NCBI GenBank assembly: GCA_045649415.1
Contig: JAZRPY010000007.1
Location: 1 to 56,575, forward strand
Direction of reading: 5' to 3'
DNA from: CAKSQL01 sp045649415
GTDB lineage: Bacteria; Bacillota; Clostridia; UBA1381
DNA length: 56,575 bases
This document shows, piece by piece, positions 1-7,999 of this stretch. The notes beneath the pieces are model-generated. The model had not been told where the DNA came from and did no database searches. It saw nothing but the letters and a program-made list of their open reading frames with translations. The translations under genes and the position numbers were made by a program. Numbering within the stretch: the first letter of the stretch is position 1; each line of letters starts with the position of its first letter.

Positions 1-20
1 AAACTATGATGTTGATTGTT

Positions 21-287
21 TTAATTATCATAAGATAAAATGTCGTTATTACAACGTATTTTCCACATTTGAATCCATTGTTGCGAACATCTTTTTATCA
101 CTGTTTTGATGTGTTCATCTACCGATTTTACACCGACTAAATAATCAGTATACACCCAGTAATGTACGTTTGAACCCCATTTGCACATTGAAAACTCCGC
201 AAAAGCTCCTTTTATGATAACCGACACATAGTAATGTCTGTTAACTTTATATTCATAGCATTTGTATTCATTAAAATTCTTGTTCAT
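21..287 (-). CDS. Hypothetical protein (88 aa)
   Basis: An 88-residue soluble protein rich in Tyr, Trp, Asn and Lys that I do not recognise. A strong ribosome site (GGAGGGG, 5 nt before the ATG) supports the start. It lies last in a minus-strand series after the two methyltransferase genes and the 233-aa gene, separated from the latter by a terminator-like hairpin. No signal peptide, membrane segment or cysteine motif stands out. It is probably an accessory gene of the mobile element; its function is unknown. Confidence 0.6.
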   Translation of the reverse strand: MNKNFNEYKCYEYKVNRHYYVSVIIKGAFAEFSMCKWGSNVHYWVYTDYLVGVKSVDEHIKTVIKRCSQQWIQMWKIRCNNDILSYDN

Positions 288-312
288 TTTATCCCCTCCG
301 AAAATATTGTAG

Positions 313-340
313 TTGGCGGTTTTTGAATAGATACCGCCAA
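313..340 (-). terminator. Hairpin between minus-strand genes
   Basis: Perfect 8-bp stem TTGGCGGT/ACCGCCAA around a 12-nt loop, just after the stop of the gene at 351-1052. On the minus strand it is followed by only a loosely T-rich stretch, so it is a weak terminator or an mRNA-stabilising hairpin. Confidence 0.45.
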
Positions 341-350
341 ACTATAAATG

Positions 351-1052
351 TTAATCTTCAAGAAGCGAAATCATTTTAGCAGTCATAAATATTTTTGTAC
401 TTCCCAAAACCAAGTCAATATCTGATAAATTATCTGTGTTAAACCATTTATCGGGTTTTGTTAGTTCATTGTTCCAACTTGTTATGTAACTTTTGCATTC
501 ATTTTTCCAATTAATAATTTCGCCTGAAGCGGTATTATGATTTTCGATATAGCCATATACTTTTTTTGCTGACTCAAATGCAATCTTCTTAAAAAAACAC
601 ATGCTAAACTCGTAACTAGGACTATTGAAATAATCCTCGGGTGTTGCATAAGAAGTCTCATCATCAAAAGGACAGTACATATCTGTTGCTGCATTGTCAA
701 TGAACTCTTTTAGATTATTAGTTATAAACAGAAGTATATTAGGCAAACAAAAATACCCATCTATCTTCTTCACAACATCCTTAGTTGTCTCATTTGTTGC
801 AAGACCATATAGTGCACTAAACCATTCCGCTAAGGTGGCTTCCATTGTTAAAAGTGTTGCATTGAGCACGGTGTATGCTTCTCTAAGCATTACTGATTCA
901 TTTGCAAAACTTAATGTTTCGGTTCTCGCTTCTTGGTGAGCACCCCAGTAATTTGTAAACATGACCGCGATGTAATCAAAAAAGTCTTTACAATTCATTA
1001 CTTTCTCAGTATAAGACCTCATATTTTTTAAAAATTTTTTATTTGTTTTCAT
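351..1052 (-). CDS. Hypothetical protein (233 aa)
   Basis: The reading frame is open further upstream, to 1088, but the ribosome site AGAAGGAGG lies directly before the ATG at 1052, so I place the start there. The product begins MKTNKKFLKNMRSYTEK and is probably helical, with hydrophobic stretches but no clear signal peptide. No family is recognised. It follows the C5 methyltransferase gene by about 100 bp on the same strand and may be cotranscribed with it, as a partner or passenger of the methyltransferases. Function unknown. Confidence 0.6.
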   Translation of the reverse strand: MKTNKKFLKNMRSYTEKVMNCKDFFDYIAVMFTNYWGAHQEARTETLSFANESVMLREAYTVLNATLLTMEATLAEWFSALYGLATNETTKDVVKKIDGYFCLPNILLFITNNLKEFIDNAATDMYCPFDDETSYATPEDYFNSPSYEFSMCFFKKIAFESAKKVYGYIENHNTASGEIINWKNECKSYITSWNNELTKPDKWFNTDNLSDIDLVLGSTKIFMTAKMISLLED

Positions 1053-1155
1053 AAAATTTCCTCCTTCTGGTCGTTTTGACCGTTTCAAATTTATTTTGTT
1101 TTAATATATGTGTAGCTGTCAGCTTGTTGGGCTGCGAATGTGTATTATAAAGTTA

Positions 1156-2316
1156 TTATTCATGCGCAGCACCTCTTTCTTCAAAGGCGTTGGCTTTATC
1201 AATAACCTTTTTTATGGCGCGTTCAAATGCTCCGATTCCTGTAAAAGTTGAGAGCAAGCGCACTTTTTCAAACAGATATGGCATACTAATGAACAATTCA
1301 ACGATTATAGCATATAGAACATCAACTACAATTGAGTTCCCAGCCTGTTTATAAATCTGAGAATCGCTCACAACCGCAGAAGCAGCCTTGTAATCTTCTT
1401 CTGTAAAACCGGTCATTCTTAATGCCTCAGAAGCGCTTAACTTCTTAATAAGATAACGCTCCTGATCGTCTATCTGTGTTTTTTGCAAAACTATTGTTGA
1501 ATGATTACTCGCTGTTAATGTCGGTGTACATTTAATACCGACAACATTATCCTGAAATGCCGAAGGACACTCCATACGAAAGATGTTTTTATCGCTATTT
1601 ACAATAAGCTCTTTGTCGCGAATTATGTTTCTCTTTACAGAATTCATAATCTTATCATGAATAACAATTCTTTCGTCTGTCCCTTCAAAAAAAGGCTTAG
1701 GATCGTCGAGTATATCATTAAATTCCTTCCCGTTTTCTATTGGTTCGGGAAACTTAAAGCGAAGGTTGTCAAGGTCTTTCCTGATAGCGAGTACATATAC
1801 ACGCTCGCGATTTTGTGGTATGCCGTAGTTCTTGGCATTAAGTACCTTGTAATATACGTTATAGCCGTATTCTTCAATCTCCGCGATAAACAAGTCAAAT
1901 ACTTCTTTAAAACGATTACTTGTAAGGTTTTTAACATTCTCATACAACGCCACTTTTGGTCTTGTGGCATATAGAATTTTTAGCCAGTGAACCAACAGTG
2001 AAGAACGAGTTTTTTCAAGATTTCTTGAACCACAATTCGGACAGCGGTCTCGTCTTGTATGATGCACTGTCAAAGGATTATATTCAGCTCCACATGACAG
2101 ACACTTGAACATACTGCCACGCTTATTTCCACTGATTGAGAAATCTTGACAGGGACTTCCCCCTACGAGGAAGTTGATGTATGGTAATGTTAATAGGTTT
2201 ATTTTCGTAATGTCCCAAAGGTTTTTCAATGGGCTTATGTTGTGTATCGCACAAAATGCCGCTGCTGCGAACTTATCTATTTCGCAAAAGCGGACTAATT
2301 CATATAAAAATCTCAT
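1156..2316 (-). CDS. Circularly permuted DNA (cytosine-5) methyltransferase with zinc-ribbon insert
   Basis: Transfers a methyl group from S-adenosylmethionine to C5 of cytosine in DNA. Motif order is unusual. Motif II (CEIDKFA) is at residues 11-17, motif IV with the catalytic cysteine (GGSPCQ, Cys56) follows, then ENV at 126-128, QNRERV at 168-173, and motif X (AGNSIVV) at 325-331. The SAM-binding motif I (TFTGIG), normally N-terminal, comes last at 357-362. The ATG has a perfect upstream site (TAGGAGGT), so the short N-terminus is real. A four-cysteine zinc ribbon (C72, C75, C92, C95) sits between motifs IV and VI. M.BssHII is a known precedent for such permutation. No cognate restriction enzyme is adjacent, so it may be an orphan or protective enzyme of a mobile element. 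Confidence 0.9.
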   Translation of the reverse strand: MRFLYELVRFCEIDKFAAAAFCAIHNISPLKNLWDITKINLLTLPYINFLVGGSPCQDFSISGNKRGSMFKCLSCGAEYNPLTVHHTRRDRCPNCGSRNLEKTRSSLLVHWLKILYATRPKVALYENVKNLTSNRFKEVFDLFIAEIEEYGYNVYYKVLNAKNYGIPQNRERVYVLAIRKDLDNLRFKFPEPIENGKEFNDILDDPKPFFEGTDERIVIHDKIMNSVKRNIIRDKELIVNSDKNIFRMECPSAFQDNVVGIKCTPTLTASNHSTIVLQKTQIDDQERYLIKKLSASEALRMTGFTEEDYKAASAVVSDSQIYKQAGNSIVVDVLYAIIVELFISMPYLFEKVRLLSTFTGIGAFERAIKKVIDKANAFEERGAAHE

Positions 2317-2363
2317 GTTTTTACCTCCTAAAATTGAAATTTCAGAAGGTAAGGCCTTACCAT

Positions 2364-2387
2364 CAAGAGGGTGATCAAGTCCTCTTG
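2364..2387. other. Hairpin between methyltransferase genes
   Basis: Stem CAAGAGG/CCTCTTG with a 10-nt loop in the 190-bp gap between the two methyltransferase genes. There is no T-run in either direction. Possibly an mRNA processing or stability element; nothing else is seen in this gap. Confidence 0.3.
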
Positions 2388-2506
2388 CTCTGTTTCGTTA
2401 TATATAAAAAATCAACCGAGGTAGCTAATCCCGATTGATTCATCATGGTGGGTTATAATACTGCTGTTGAGAGGTTGTCCCGCCGAACTTCAACAACATA
2501 TTTTAC

Positions 2507-4006
2507 TTATGCAGCAACAGCTTCAACATCGTCGCTGATTTCTGCTTCAATATCTTCAAAATCTATAGTTGTAGTGTTTTCAGTTTCTTCACTTTCAGAT
2601 ACAATAACTTCAGGTTGTTCCATTTGTTCGCGCAAATAAATGGCATCAATAACATCGGAACAACTTGCAAATTTCCCCTCATCAGGCGCATATGCGATAA
2701 AATGACGACCTTCCTTTGCGCAGACATCAATAGCTGTACCATAACCGCCATAAATAAAGATGTTATCACCAGGAAGTGATGAGTTTACAATTAAGCGTCT
2801 CATAAATTCCGGATGCATAGCGTCTTGATAAACAAGAGAAAAATCGCGATCATCCTCAAAATACTTAATCTTTGTATGACTATCGCCATAAATTTTAACT
2901 CCGCCCTTGCGTAAGTAAAGCACATATTGTGTTTTGTTGCCTTGATAAAGGGATAGAATATCAAATTTATAGTCCTGTTTTTTGAAATACATTAACACCG
3001 GTGGAAGCTGAATCATATCAACCAATACATAAAGGCTAGGTTTTGGCTGTTTCGCTATAATTGCTTCCATAAAGTCATAGTCGATATCAAGTCCCAGATT
3101 TGTTATATCAAAGTAAGCCATTTGGATGCTTCCTTTTTCAGTAGAGCCCAATAACTGAATATCATCCTGATACAAAGTGTCCACTGTATCTTCAAGAATT
3201 GTAGATGTTAAGTTATAATCAGGACATTCAAGCAACGCAAGCTCAATTCTTTTATTGCTTACCACATAATACTTTTTCAATAATTCGAATCCGATAAACT
3301 TTCTATTAGACCTTATTGCCGCCTCAAAAGTTGTTCCGGAACCTGCGAAAGGATCGCAGATAATTTGTCCATCATCCGTAATTGCTTCAATAAGTGCTTG
3401 TAATTGAGGGACAAACTTTGTGGTAGGATGATATAGTTCATCATTTTTGCTAACTTTCACTACCGGAGTAGTGAAGTGGTCGGTTTCAAGATGAATTTCA
3501 TCCTCAACCTCTTTTGCATAAGCCAATACAATGTACTCCATGCTATTAACGACATATGTATTGGAACAAAATTTAGGACAACAGTTACTTTTGCTCCAGG
3601 TAAGAAGTCGAAACTCCATACCTTTTTCTGTGAAATATTCAATATACATCGGAATCTGTTCTTTATTACAATAGAATATACCTTTGAATCTGTCTCTTCC
3701 CATAATCCTGATACATTCGTCTAAAATCTGAATATCAAAGCCATGACTTATAAAATCAAGTTCAGATACATAAGCTGTATCTGTTGCTGCACCAGCAGGT
3801 TTATCTGTCATCTTCTGGAGGTATGGTGGATCAGAAATGATAGCACCGTCTACTGAACCGTCTTTCATTCTTCTGAGACCGATTAAACAATCCATATTAT
3901 ATACTCGTCCAGTTGCCAGAACATTCATCAAGTCCTGCGCTTCTCTCCAAAGTCTATATGTCTCAATTACGTTTAAATCTTTAATTTCATTTACATTTGT
4001 TTTCAA
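2507..4006 (-). CDS. Beta-class DNA N-methyltransferase fused to a degenerate second methyltransferase domain
   Basis: Methylates adenine N6 or cytosine N4 in DNA. Counting from an in-frame ATG at 4024, the catalytic half has DPPY (65-68), then HPTTKFVP (199-206) and the SAM-binding FAGSGTT (226-232), the order of beta-class enzymes. The ATG at 4024 lacks a ribosome site, whereas the TTG at 4006 is preceded by AAAGGA at good spacing, so I use the TTG. Residues about 285-460 repeat the same layout in decayed form: HPEFMRRLI (404-412) matches the HPT segment and YGGYGT (425-430) matches FAGSGT, while DPPY has no clear counterpart. The acidic C-terminal tail is low complexity. The second half looks like a pseudo-methyltransferase that could serve as the dimer partner or in target recognition. 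It is preceded by the structured RNA at about 4040-4350. Confidence 0.85.
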   Translation of the reverse strand: MKTNVNEIKDLNVIETYRLWREAQDLMNVLATGRVYNMDCLIGLRRMKDGSVDGAIISDPPYLQKMTDKPAGAATDTAYVSELDFISHGFDIQILDECIRIMGRDRFKGIFYCNKEQIPMYIEYFTEKGMEFRLLTWSKSNCCPKFCSNTYVVNSMEYIVLAYAKEVEDEIHLETDHFTTPVVKVSKNDELYHPTTKFVPQLQALIEAITDDGQIICDPFAGSGTTFEAAIRSNRKFIGFELLKKYYVVSNKRIELALLECPDYNLTSTILEDTVDTLYQDDIQLLGSTEKGSIQMAYFDITNLGLDIDYDFMEAIIAKQPKPSLYVLVDMIQLPPVLMYFKKQDYKFDILSLYQGNKTQYVLYLRKGGVKIYGDSHTKIKYFEDDRDFSLVYQDAMHPEFMRRLIVNSSLPGDNIFIYGGYGTAIDVCAKEGRHFIAYAPDEGKFASCSDVIDAIYLREQMEQPEVIVSESEETENTTTIDFEDIEAEISDDVEAVAA

Positions 4007-4039
4007 TTTAATCAATCCTTTCATATTTAATATATTAAT

Positions 4040-4350
4040 TTGGTTTCCTAAACAAAGGTTGCGGTTTTACCTTTCCGCACATAGGACTTTCACCTTCCCG
4101 TGGTTCTCACCGAACCGCCCCCATTATGTGAATTGTGGCTGGGCGGAAGTATCATTATATTCAATACAAGGTCATCGCTCGCAGTTGGTATCTGTTTTAC
4201 TGCTACAATCTTATCGCTCGCTTATATATAATAAGGTTATGGCGGATTTGCAGTTTCGCTCTCTCATATCGTAAAGTACCTTTGCTTTTGTATTCAATTG
4301 TCAAGGTTCAAATCGGTTTTAAGACCTCGTTGTTCTCGCAACCTCTATTT
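4040..4350 (-). ncRNA. Structured non-coding RNA candidate (HEARO/omega-RNA-like)
   Basis: This stretch has no credible gene but is unusually GC-rich and rich in hairpins for this genome. Visible helices include TGCGG/CCGCA (4060-4079), GGTTC/GAACC (4102-4116), CCGCCC/GGGCGG extended inward by CCA/TGG (4115-4146), and GCAGT/ACTGC (4181-4203). Read on the minus strand it ends just before the methyltransferase start. Length, compact folding and position directly upstream of an ORF resemble HEARO RNAs (the omega RNAs of IscB), but no IscB HNH nuclease follows. Group II intron debris is the main alternative. The strand and ends are inferred; family assignment rests on memory of the pattern, not a search. 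Confidence 0.5.
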
Positions 4351-4471
4351 TTAGTTTACCAAATTCCGAGTCAAAATTCAGTCCCGTTTGTTCTATAAAA
4401 TTCTAATACACATAACAAAATTGTGAATTCATAGAAAAGTCAATAAAAAATTGGATATTTCCAATTTTCTG

Positions 4472-4500
4472 TTGAAAAATAATTTAAAACGTGATATAAT
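4472..4500 (+). promoter_or_regulatory. SigA-type promoter for the 469-aa gene
   Basis: TTGAAA (4472-4477), a 17-nt spacer and a perfect TATAAT (4495-4500). Transcription would start near 4507, which supports the ATG at 4559 over the upstream in-frame codon at 4451. Confidence 0.8.
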
Positions 4501-4558
4501 AGACCAAAATAAAGAACATAAAAAAATGAAGTTTTTTTTAAAAAAAGGGGTTGATTCC

Positions 4559-5968
4559 ATGCAGGCAAGATATTCTCCAACCATAAAACTAAGAAATATA
4601 GCAAAAGATGTTGAAAAACAACGCTTAAAGTGCGGTGTTCAGTTTTTTTCAGAGCTGATGGGTCGCTCAAAATCATGGTGCTGTAATTTTTTTAATGCAG
4701 CTGCCGAGGTAAAAGGTGTTTATCCGGAAGATTTAAAAAGATTATTCGCAATTGAGTATAACTGTGTGTTGTTTGAAAACAAAAAAGAGCAGATGAAAGG
4801 TTTGTTAGAAAACGCAATTAATTCAAATATCTGTGCTGCTGACGCATCTCTTGATAAGATTTTCAAAACCATAGAATTCAGAGATGAACACGGTTCATAT
4901 CATAAACGTTATAAAGTTCCTCAAGAAATTTTTAGTGGTGAAGAAATTCCGATTGCCGGTAATGTATATGCTAACGCGAGCAAACGAGGTACATATATTT
5001 TTAAAGAAGAGGCATTCATTCAATACGACAAGATGTTATTCTCTGAGCTTAAAGAAAAATTTTCAACAGAAGAAATTGTAAGACTGCAAAGCAAAGAAAT
5101 CAGCAACTATATTAAAATGGTTGATTTTGACGAAGACGGCAGGGCAATACCACAATTTCCTGACGATAACAAAGAGGTTGAGCGAGTTGAAAACTATATC
5201 GCAAAACGGATGAGCAGTATTCTTCATAAAGAACCATTAAGTTGCCTGTCGGATTATTGGTTGTTTGCAGCTTATTACAAATATTGCAAAGTAACCATTC
5301 CTTCGGCAATTCAAGATATATTGCGAAAATGGTATGGTTCGGGCAAAGACAAAGAAATTAATCTGGATAATCTGTTTAATATTTTGCAGATGGAAAAAGA
5401 TGAAATGAAAAAATATGATAGTGGTGAGATATATTTTTTGAATGATGTCGGAAAACCTATATCAAAAAATAATTTGCCTATTATGTATATGAAGTACGAC
5501 TGGAAGAGCGATCGTGCTTTAAAAGAAAGAAAAATAGAAGATGCGAAAAATTACAAGTTTAATTTGATTGATTTATATATGCTTGTTTACAATAAGATGT
5601 TAAATAATGAATATAGCCCAAGAGAATCGTTTGTTAAAACCTGCTCGCGTCTTTTTTATAATGGGTTTGAAATTTTATTCGATAAGTTAGATATACTATA
5701 TTTGCCCGAAGAAAAAACCCATAAAACGGACAAAGCATATTTTGAGTTTTTAAAGAAAATCCATGAATTGTTTGCACAATTTGAAGATTCCGAAAGCAAT
5801 CCCGAATATGCGTTGTTTTATAAAAACTTTAGTCAACAATTCAAGTTTTTTAAGACGATTGCCGTAGATTTTTCATTTATCGAAAAATTAAGTATGTATA
5901 ATGTATTAGAACTCAACGAACAGATATCGCAATTAGTCGATATATATAGGAAAGAAAATCTTTTATAA
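4559..5968 (+). CDS. Hypothetical protein (469 aa)
   Basis: A 469-residue protein that I do not recognise. The start is the ATG at 4559, preceded by AAAGGGG and placed downstream of the promoter at 4472-4500. It is soluble, Lys/Asp/Glu-rich and mostly helical in appearance, with no membrane segment, zinc motif or nucleotide-binding loop that I can identify. It stands alone, divergent from the methyltransferase gene, and is followed by a small gene whose ribosome site lies in a hairpin. Its position between methyltransferases and recombinase suggests a mobile-element function. No activity can be assigned. Confidence 0.7.
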   Translation: MQARYSPTIKLRNIAKDVEKQRLKCGVQFFSELMGRSKSWCCNFFNAAAEVKGVYPEDLKRLFAIEYNCVLFENKKEQMKGLLENAINSNICAADASLDKIFKTIEFRDEHGSYHKRYKVPQEIFSGEEIPIAGNVYANASKRGTYIFKEEAFIQYDKMLFSELKEKFSTEEIVRLQSKEISNYIKMVDFDEDGRAIPQFPDDNKEVERVENYIAKRMSSILHKEPLSCLSDYWLFAAYYKYCKVTIPSAIQDILRKWYGSGKDKEINLDNLFNILQMEKDEMKKYDSGEIYFLNDVGKPISKNNLPIMYMKYDWKSDRALKERKIEDAKNYKFNLIDLYMLVYNKMLNNEYSPRESFVKTCSRLFYNGFEILFDKLDILYLPEEKTHKTDKAYFEFLKKIHELFAQFEDSESNPEYALFYKNFSQQFKFFKTIAVDFSFIEKLSMYNVLELNEQISQLVDIYRKENLL

Positions 5969-5977
5969 AAAGGAATT

Positions 5978-6026
5978 CCCCTCTTTTCTGACAATATGAA
6001 AAATATCATATTGTGGAAAGGAGGGG
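5978..6026 (+). promoter_or_regulatory. Long hairpin that pairs the ribosome site of the next gene
   Basis: The core is a perfect 9-bp stem (ACAATATGA/TCATATTGT). It is extended outward by pairing of CCCCTCTTTTCT (from 5978) with GGAAAGGAGGGG (ending 6026), giving about 20 bp with small bulges. The 3' arm contains the Shine-Dalgarno sequence of the gene at 6034. There is no T-run, so it is more likely a translational control element than a terminator. Confidence 0.6.
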
Positions 6027-6033
6027 ATTTTAC

Positions 6034-6381
6034 GTGGCAACAGAAGTGCAATTCTCTGTGATTTATGCCGGAGAAGAAACAAATGACATCAACGAGTTTG
6101 ATTTCTTCATCAGAATGATACCAAAGGAAGATGTTGGTTGTATAACCGTTACTGCAGTTCCAAGGTACTCTCTTGATGAGAAAAAAGTCAAGCACATAAA
6201 TTTTGTTTTAACATCTGAAAGACAAATTGCTGCTTATGAGGTTATGGCATTGTTAGCTGAACTCAAAGAGCTCGAGCATATAGTTCAGGATGTTAATCTT
6301 TCAGCCGAAGAAGCAGAAAAACGATTAAAACAAAATATGCTTGAAAAGTTTAACGACTTCTATGAAGATAGAAGATGTTAA
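6034..6381 (+). CDS. Hypothetical protein (115 aa)
   Basis: A GTG start at 6034 is preceded by AAAGGAGGGG at ideal spacing; an in-frame GTG at 6013 has no ribosome site. The product is acidic, about 115 residues, with a beta-rich first half and a helical, Glu/Lys-rich C-terminal half. No family is recognised and no cysteine or membrane motif is present. Its ribosome site is buried in the hairpin at 5978-6026, so translation may depend on structure or on ribosomes arriving from the upstream gene, which ends only 66 bp earlier. Confidence 0.65.
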   Translation: MATEVQFSVIYAGEETNDINEFDFFIRMIPKEDVGCITVTAVPRYSLDEKKVKHINFVLTSERQIAAYEVMALLAELKELEHIVQDVNLSAEEAEKRLKQNMLEKFNDFYEDRRC

Positions 6382-6390
6382 AAAGTTAAA

Positions 6391-6425
6391 GGAGCTGAAC
6401 CCTGACGGGCCAGCTCCAATTTTTA
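6391..6425. terminator. Terminator between convergent genes
   Basis: Stem GGAGCTG/CAGCTCC with a 13-nt loop, followed by AATTTTT on the plus strand. It lies between the plus-strand gene ending at 6381 and the minus-strand gene ending at 6423, and could serve the former well and the latter partly. Confidence 0.7.
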
Positions 6426-6614
6426 TGCCGTAAATAACGGCAGTATATATAAGTCTATAAAATCCACAATCGGTTTAATATACATATAGTAGAAAAACCC
6501 TAAATTGTTTACCGATTGAACCGTGAAGTATATTCCTACGGCAAATAGAAGTAAATCACCGATAAACCACAAATCCTTTTTGATTTGCTTTAATGCAAAT
6601 TTCACTTCTCCCAT
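6423..6614 (-). CDS. Small membrane protein (63 aa)
   Basis: A 63-residue protein with a basic N-terminal segment (MGEVKFALKQIKKDL) and two hydrophobic stretches (about residues 16-34 and 38-61), likely one or two membrane spans. The ATG is preceded by AAAAAGGAGA at good spacing. It is convergent with the 115-aa gene. No family is recognised. Small membrane proteins next to recombinases in mobile elements may act as holin-like or toxin-like peptides, but nothing in the sequence proves that. Confidence 0.6.
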   Translation of the reverse strand: MGEVKFALKQIKKDLWFIGDLLLFAVGIYFTVQSVNNLGFFYYMYIKPIVDFIDLYILPLFTA

Positions 6615-6687
6615 CGCATCATCTCCTTTTTGCTTTATTATATCGTAAACATTTATAAAAGTCAGCCCTTTTGATACGATTCATCAT

Positions 6688-6810
6688 GTTGCTTTACGGT
6701 ATGCTGAAATGACAATATAAAAAACAAGCGAAAATTGCCATATTTTTGTTGCTTATAAGTTGATTTTGCTATTTTGCAGCGTTGCTAAATCAAGGACATC
6801 CTAAAGCAAC
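6688..6810. repeat. Repeated GTTGCTTTA motif upstream of the recombinase, possible res site
   Basis: GTTGCTTTA occurs at 6688-6696 on the plus strand and, as TAAAGCAAC, at 6802-6810. Related copies are GTTGCTTAT (6748-6756) and GTTGCTAAA (6781-6789). The last pair forms a 30-bp dyad with GTTGCT/AGCAAC ends at 6781-6810. Clustered inverted sites directly upstream of a serine recombinase gene are the expected layout of a resolution or invertase site. Confidence 0.45.
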
Positions 6811-6855
6811 GGATAACATGACAAGTAATAATATAAATGAAAGGATGATGAACAA

Positions 6856-7455
6856 ATGACAACAAAAACTTTTGGATATTGCCGTGTATCAAGTTCGGAC
6901 CAATGCTTGGACAGGCAATTAGCTCAGCTACGAGACTTCGGAATTGACGAAAGGGACATCTATGTAGATAAAAAATCCGGTAAGGATTTTGACCGTGAGC
7001 AATATCAATTAATGAAAGCTCAGATAAGATTTCGAGATACCTGCGTCTTTACAAGCCTCGACAGAATGGGCAGAAGTTATCAGGACATCTTAGCGGAATG
7101 GTCCGACTTGCGTTCTAAGGGTTGCGACATCGTGGTTTTGGATATGCCGATATTGGATACACGAAATACCGAAGGAGGTTTGACCGGACAATTTATCTCG
7201 GATTTGTTTTTGCAAATACTTTCTTATGTTGCAGAAATAGAAAGACAAAATATTCGTGCAAGGCAACGACAAGGAATTGAACTTGCAAAAATAGCCGGTA
7301 AATATAAAGGGAGAAAACCAATCCAGACAGACGACTTTCCTGAAATTTATGAAAAAGTAAAGTCAAAAGAAATTACAGCTCGAAAAGGAATGGAAATGCT
7401 CGGAGTAAGAGCAAATACATGGTACAGGCGTGTAAAAGCATATGAGGGGCGATAA
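6856..7455 (+). CDS. Serine recombinase, resolvase/invertase family
   Basis: Small serine recombinase of 199 residues, the usual length of gamma-delta/Hin-type enzymes. The catalytic domain shows YCRVSSSDQ near the N-terminus (nucleophile probably Ser12), then FTSLDRMGRS (about 56-65), and the ERQNIRARQRQGIELAK helix leading to a short C-terminal helix-turn-helix (GVRANTWYRRVKAY). The ATG has GAAAGGATG upstream. Such enzymes cut and rejoin DNA at short paired sites and usually resolve cointegrates or invert segments. It is too small to be the large serine integrase of an integrated element. Candidate sites lie just upstream at 6688-6810. Confidence 0.92.
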   Translation: MTTKTFGYCRVSSSDQCLDRQLAQLRDFGIDERDIYVDKKSGKDFDREQYQLMKAQIRFRDTCVFTSLDRMGRSYQDILAEWSDLRSKGCDIVVLDMPILDTRNTEGGLTGQFISDLFLQILSYVAEIERQNIRARQRQGIELAKIAGKYKGRKPIQTDDFPEIYEKVKSKEITARKGMEMLGVRANTWYRRVKAYEGR

Positions 7456-7470
7456 CTGTCCCTCTTTTTT
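7444..7470 (+). terminator. Intrinsic terminator of the recombinase gene
   Basis: GAGGG (7444-7448) pairs with CCCTC (7460-7464), followed by six T residues. The 5' arm overlaps the last codons of the recombinase gene. Confidence 0.75.
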
Positions 7471-7999
7471 CATCATGATGATCTTCTGATGATGTGAACT
7501 GGTAAAAATTTTCCAAAACAACATCTTAAACAAAATCCAGAAGAAAACCAGCTCTGATACTTATAGTATGCGGTAAATAACAATCGAAGATCGTCTATCT
7601 GCACAGTGGTGGTACTATCAAAGTGCCATTACATTTTATTTTTCTGTCAAAAATCAAATTTGTTGATATTTCTGCATATTATACTGATTTACAATGGTTT
7701 TCTCAGTGTTTTGATTTTAAGACAAATTTATTCTATTTATTTCTCCTCCGTATATTTTATATCAATTATTTCAATATTTTTATACTATTATAGGCGATTT
7801 TTTTATTGGGGTAAAAAGACCACACATTATAGATATACCGATGAGCAAGCATCCCCGTGGGTGTTTTTAATAATTTGACGAATCACCTAATCCGATGTAT
7901 CATGCGAATACAAAGGTAAAAAGTCCCCCACATCAAAAATATATTTTTAATCTATAATACGGGGGTTGTTTTACCAAAAATAAATGAGAGGAGTTGAGA
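7471..7999. other. Non-coding AT-rich gap
   Basis: About 530 bp without a credible gene. It contains a GGTACT/AGTGCC hairpin followed by a T-rich stretch (about 7612-7645), a weak GC hairpin plus T5 (about 7850-7866), and a CCCCC/GGGGG pair (7925-7965) flanking a -10-like TATAAT at 7953-7958. The last may be the promoter region of the primase gene; its -35 is poor. An open frame of 90 hydrophobic codons here has no ribosome site. Confidence 0.4.

Noticed and set aside
4040..4350. Group II intron 3' end or maturase remnant
   Set aside because: A GGTGAAAGTCC-like stretch occurs on the minus strand, but no domain V hairpin or reverse-transcriptase frame could be seen. Kept as an alternative only.
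4120..4400. Open frames on the plus strand across the structured RNA region
   Set aside because: They lack ribosome sites, overlap stable hairpins and give proteins of unnatural composition.
6856..7455. Integrase responsible for insertion into spoIVA
   Set aside because: The recombinase is of small resolvase/invertase size and lies 20 kb from the spoIVA junction; element integrases in genes are normally large serine or tyrosine enzymes near an end.
7606..7878. Open frame of 90 codons, strongly hydrophobic
   Set aside because: No ribosome site and very AT-rich composition; the hydrophobic residues follow from T-rich DNA. Treated as non-coding.
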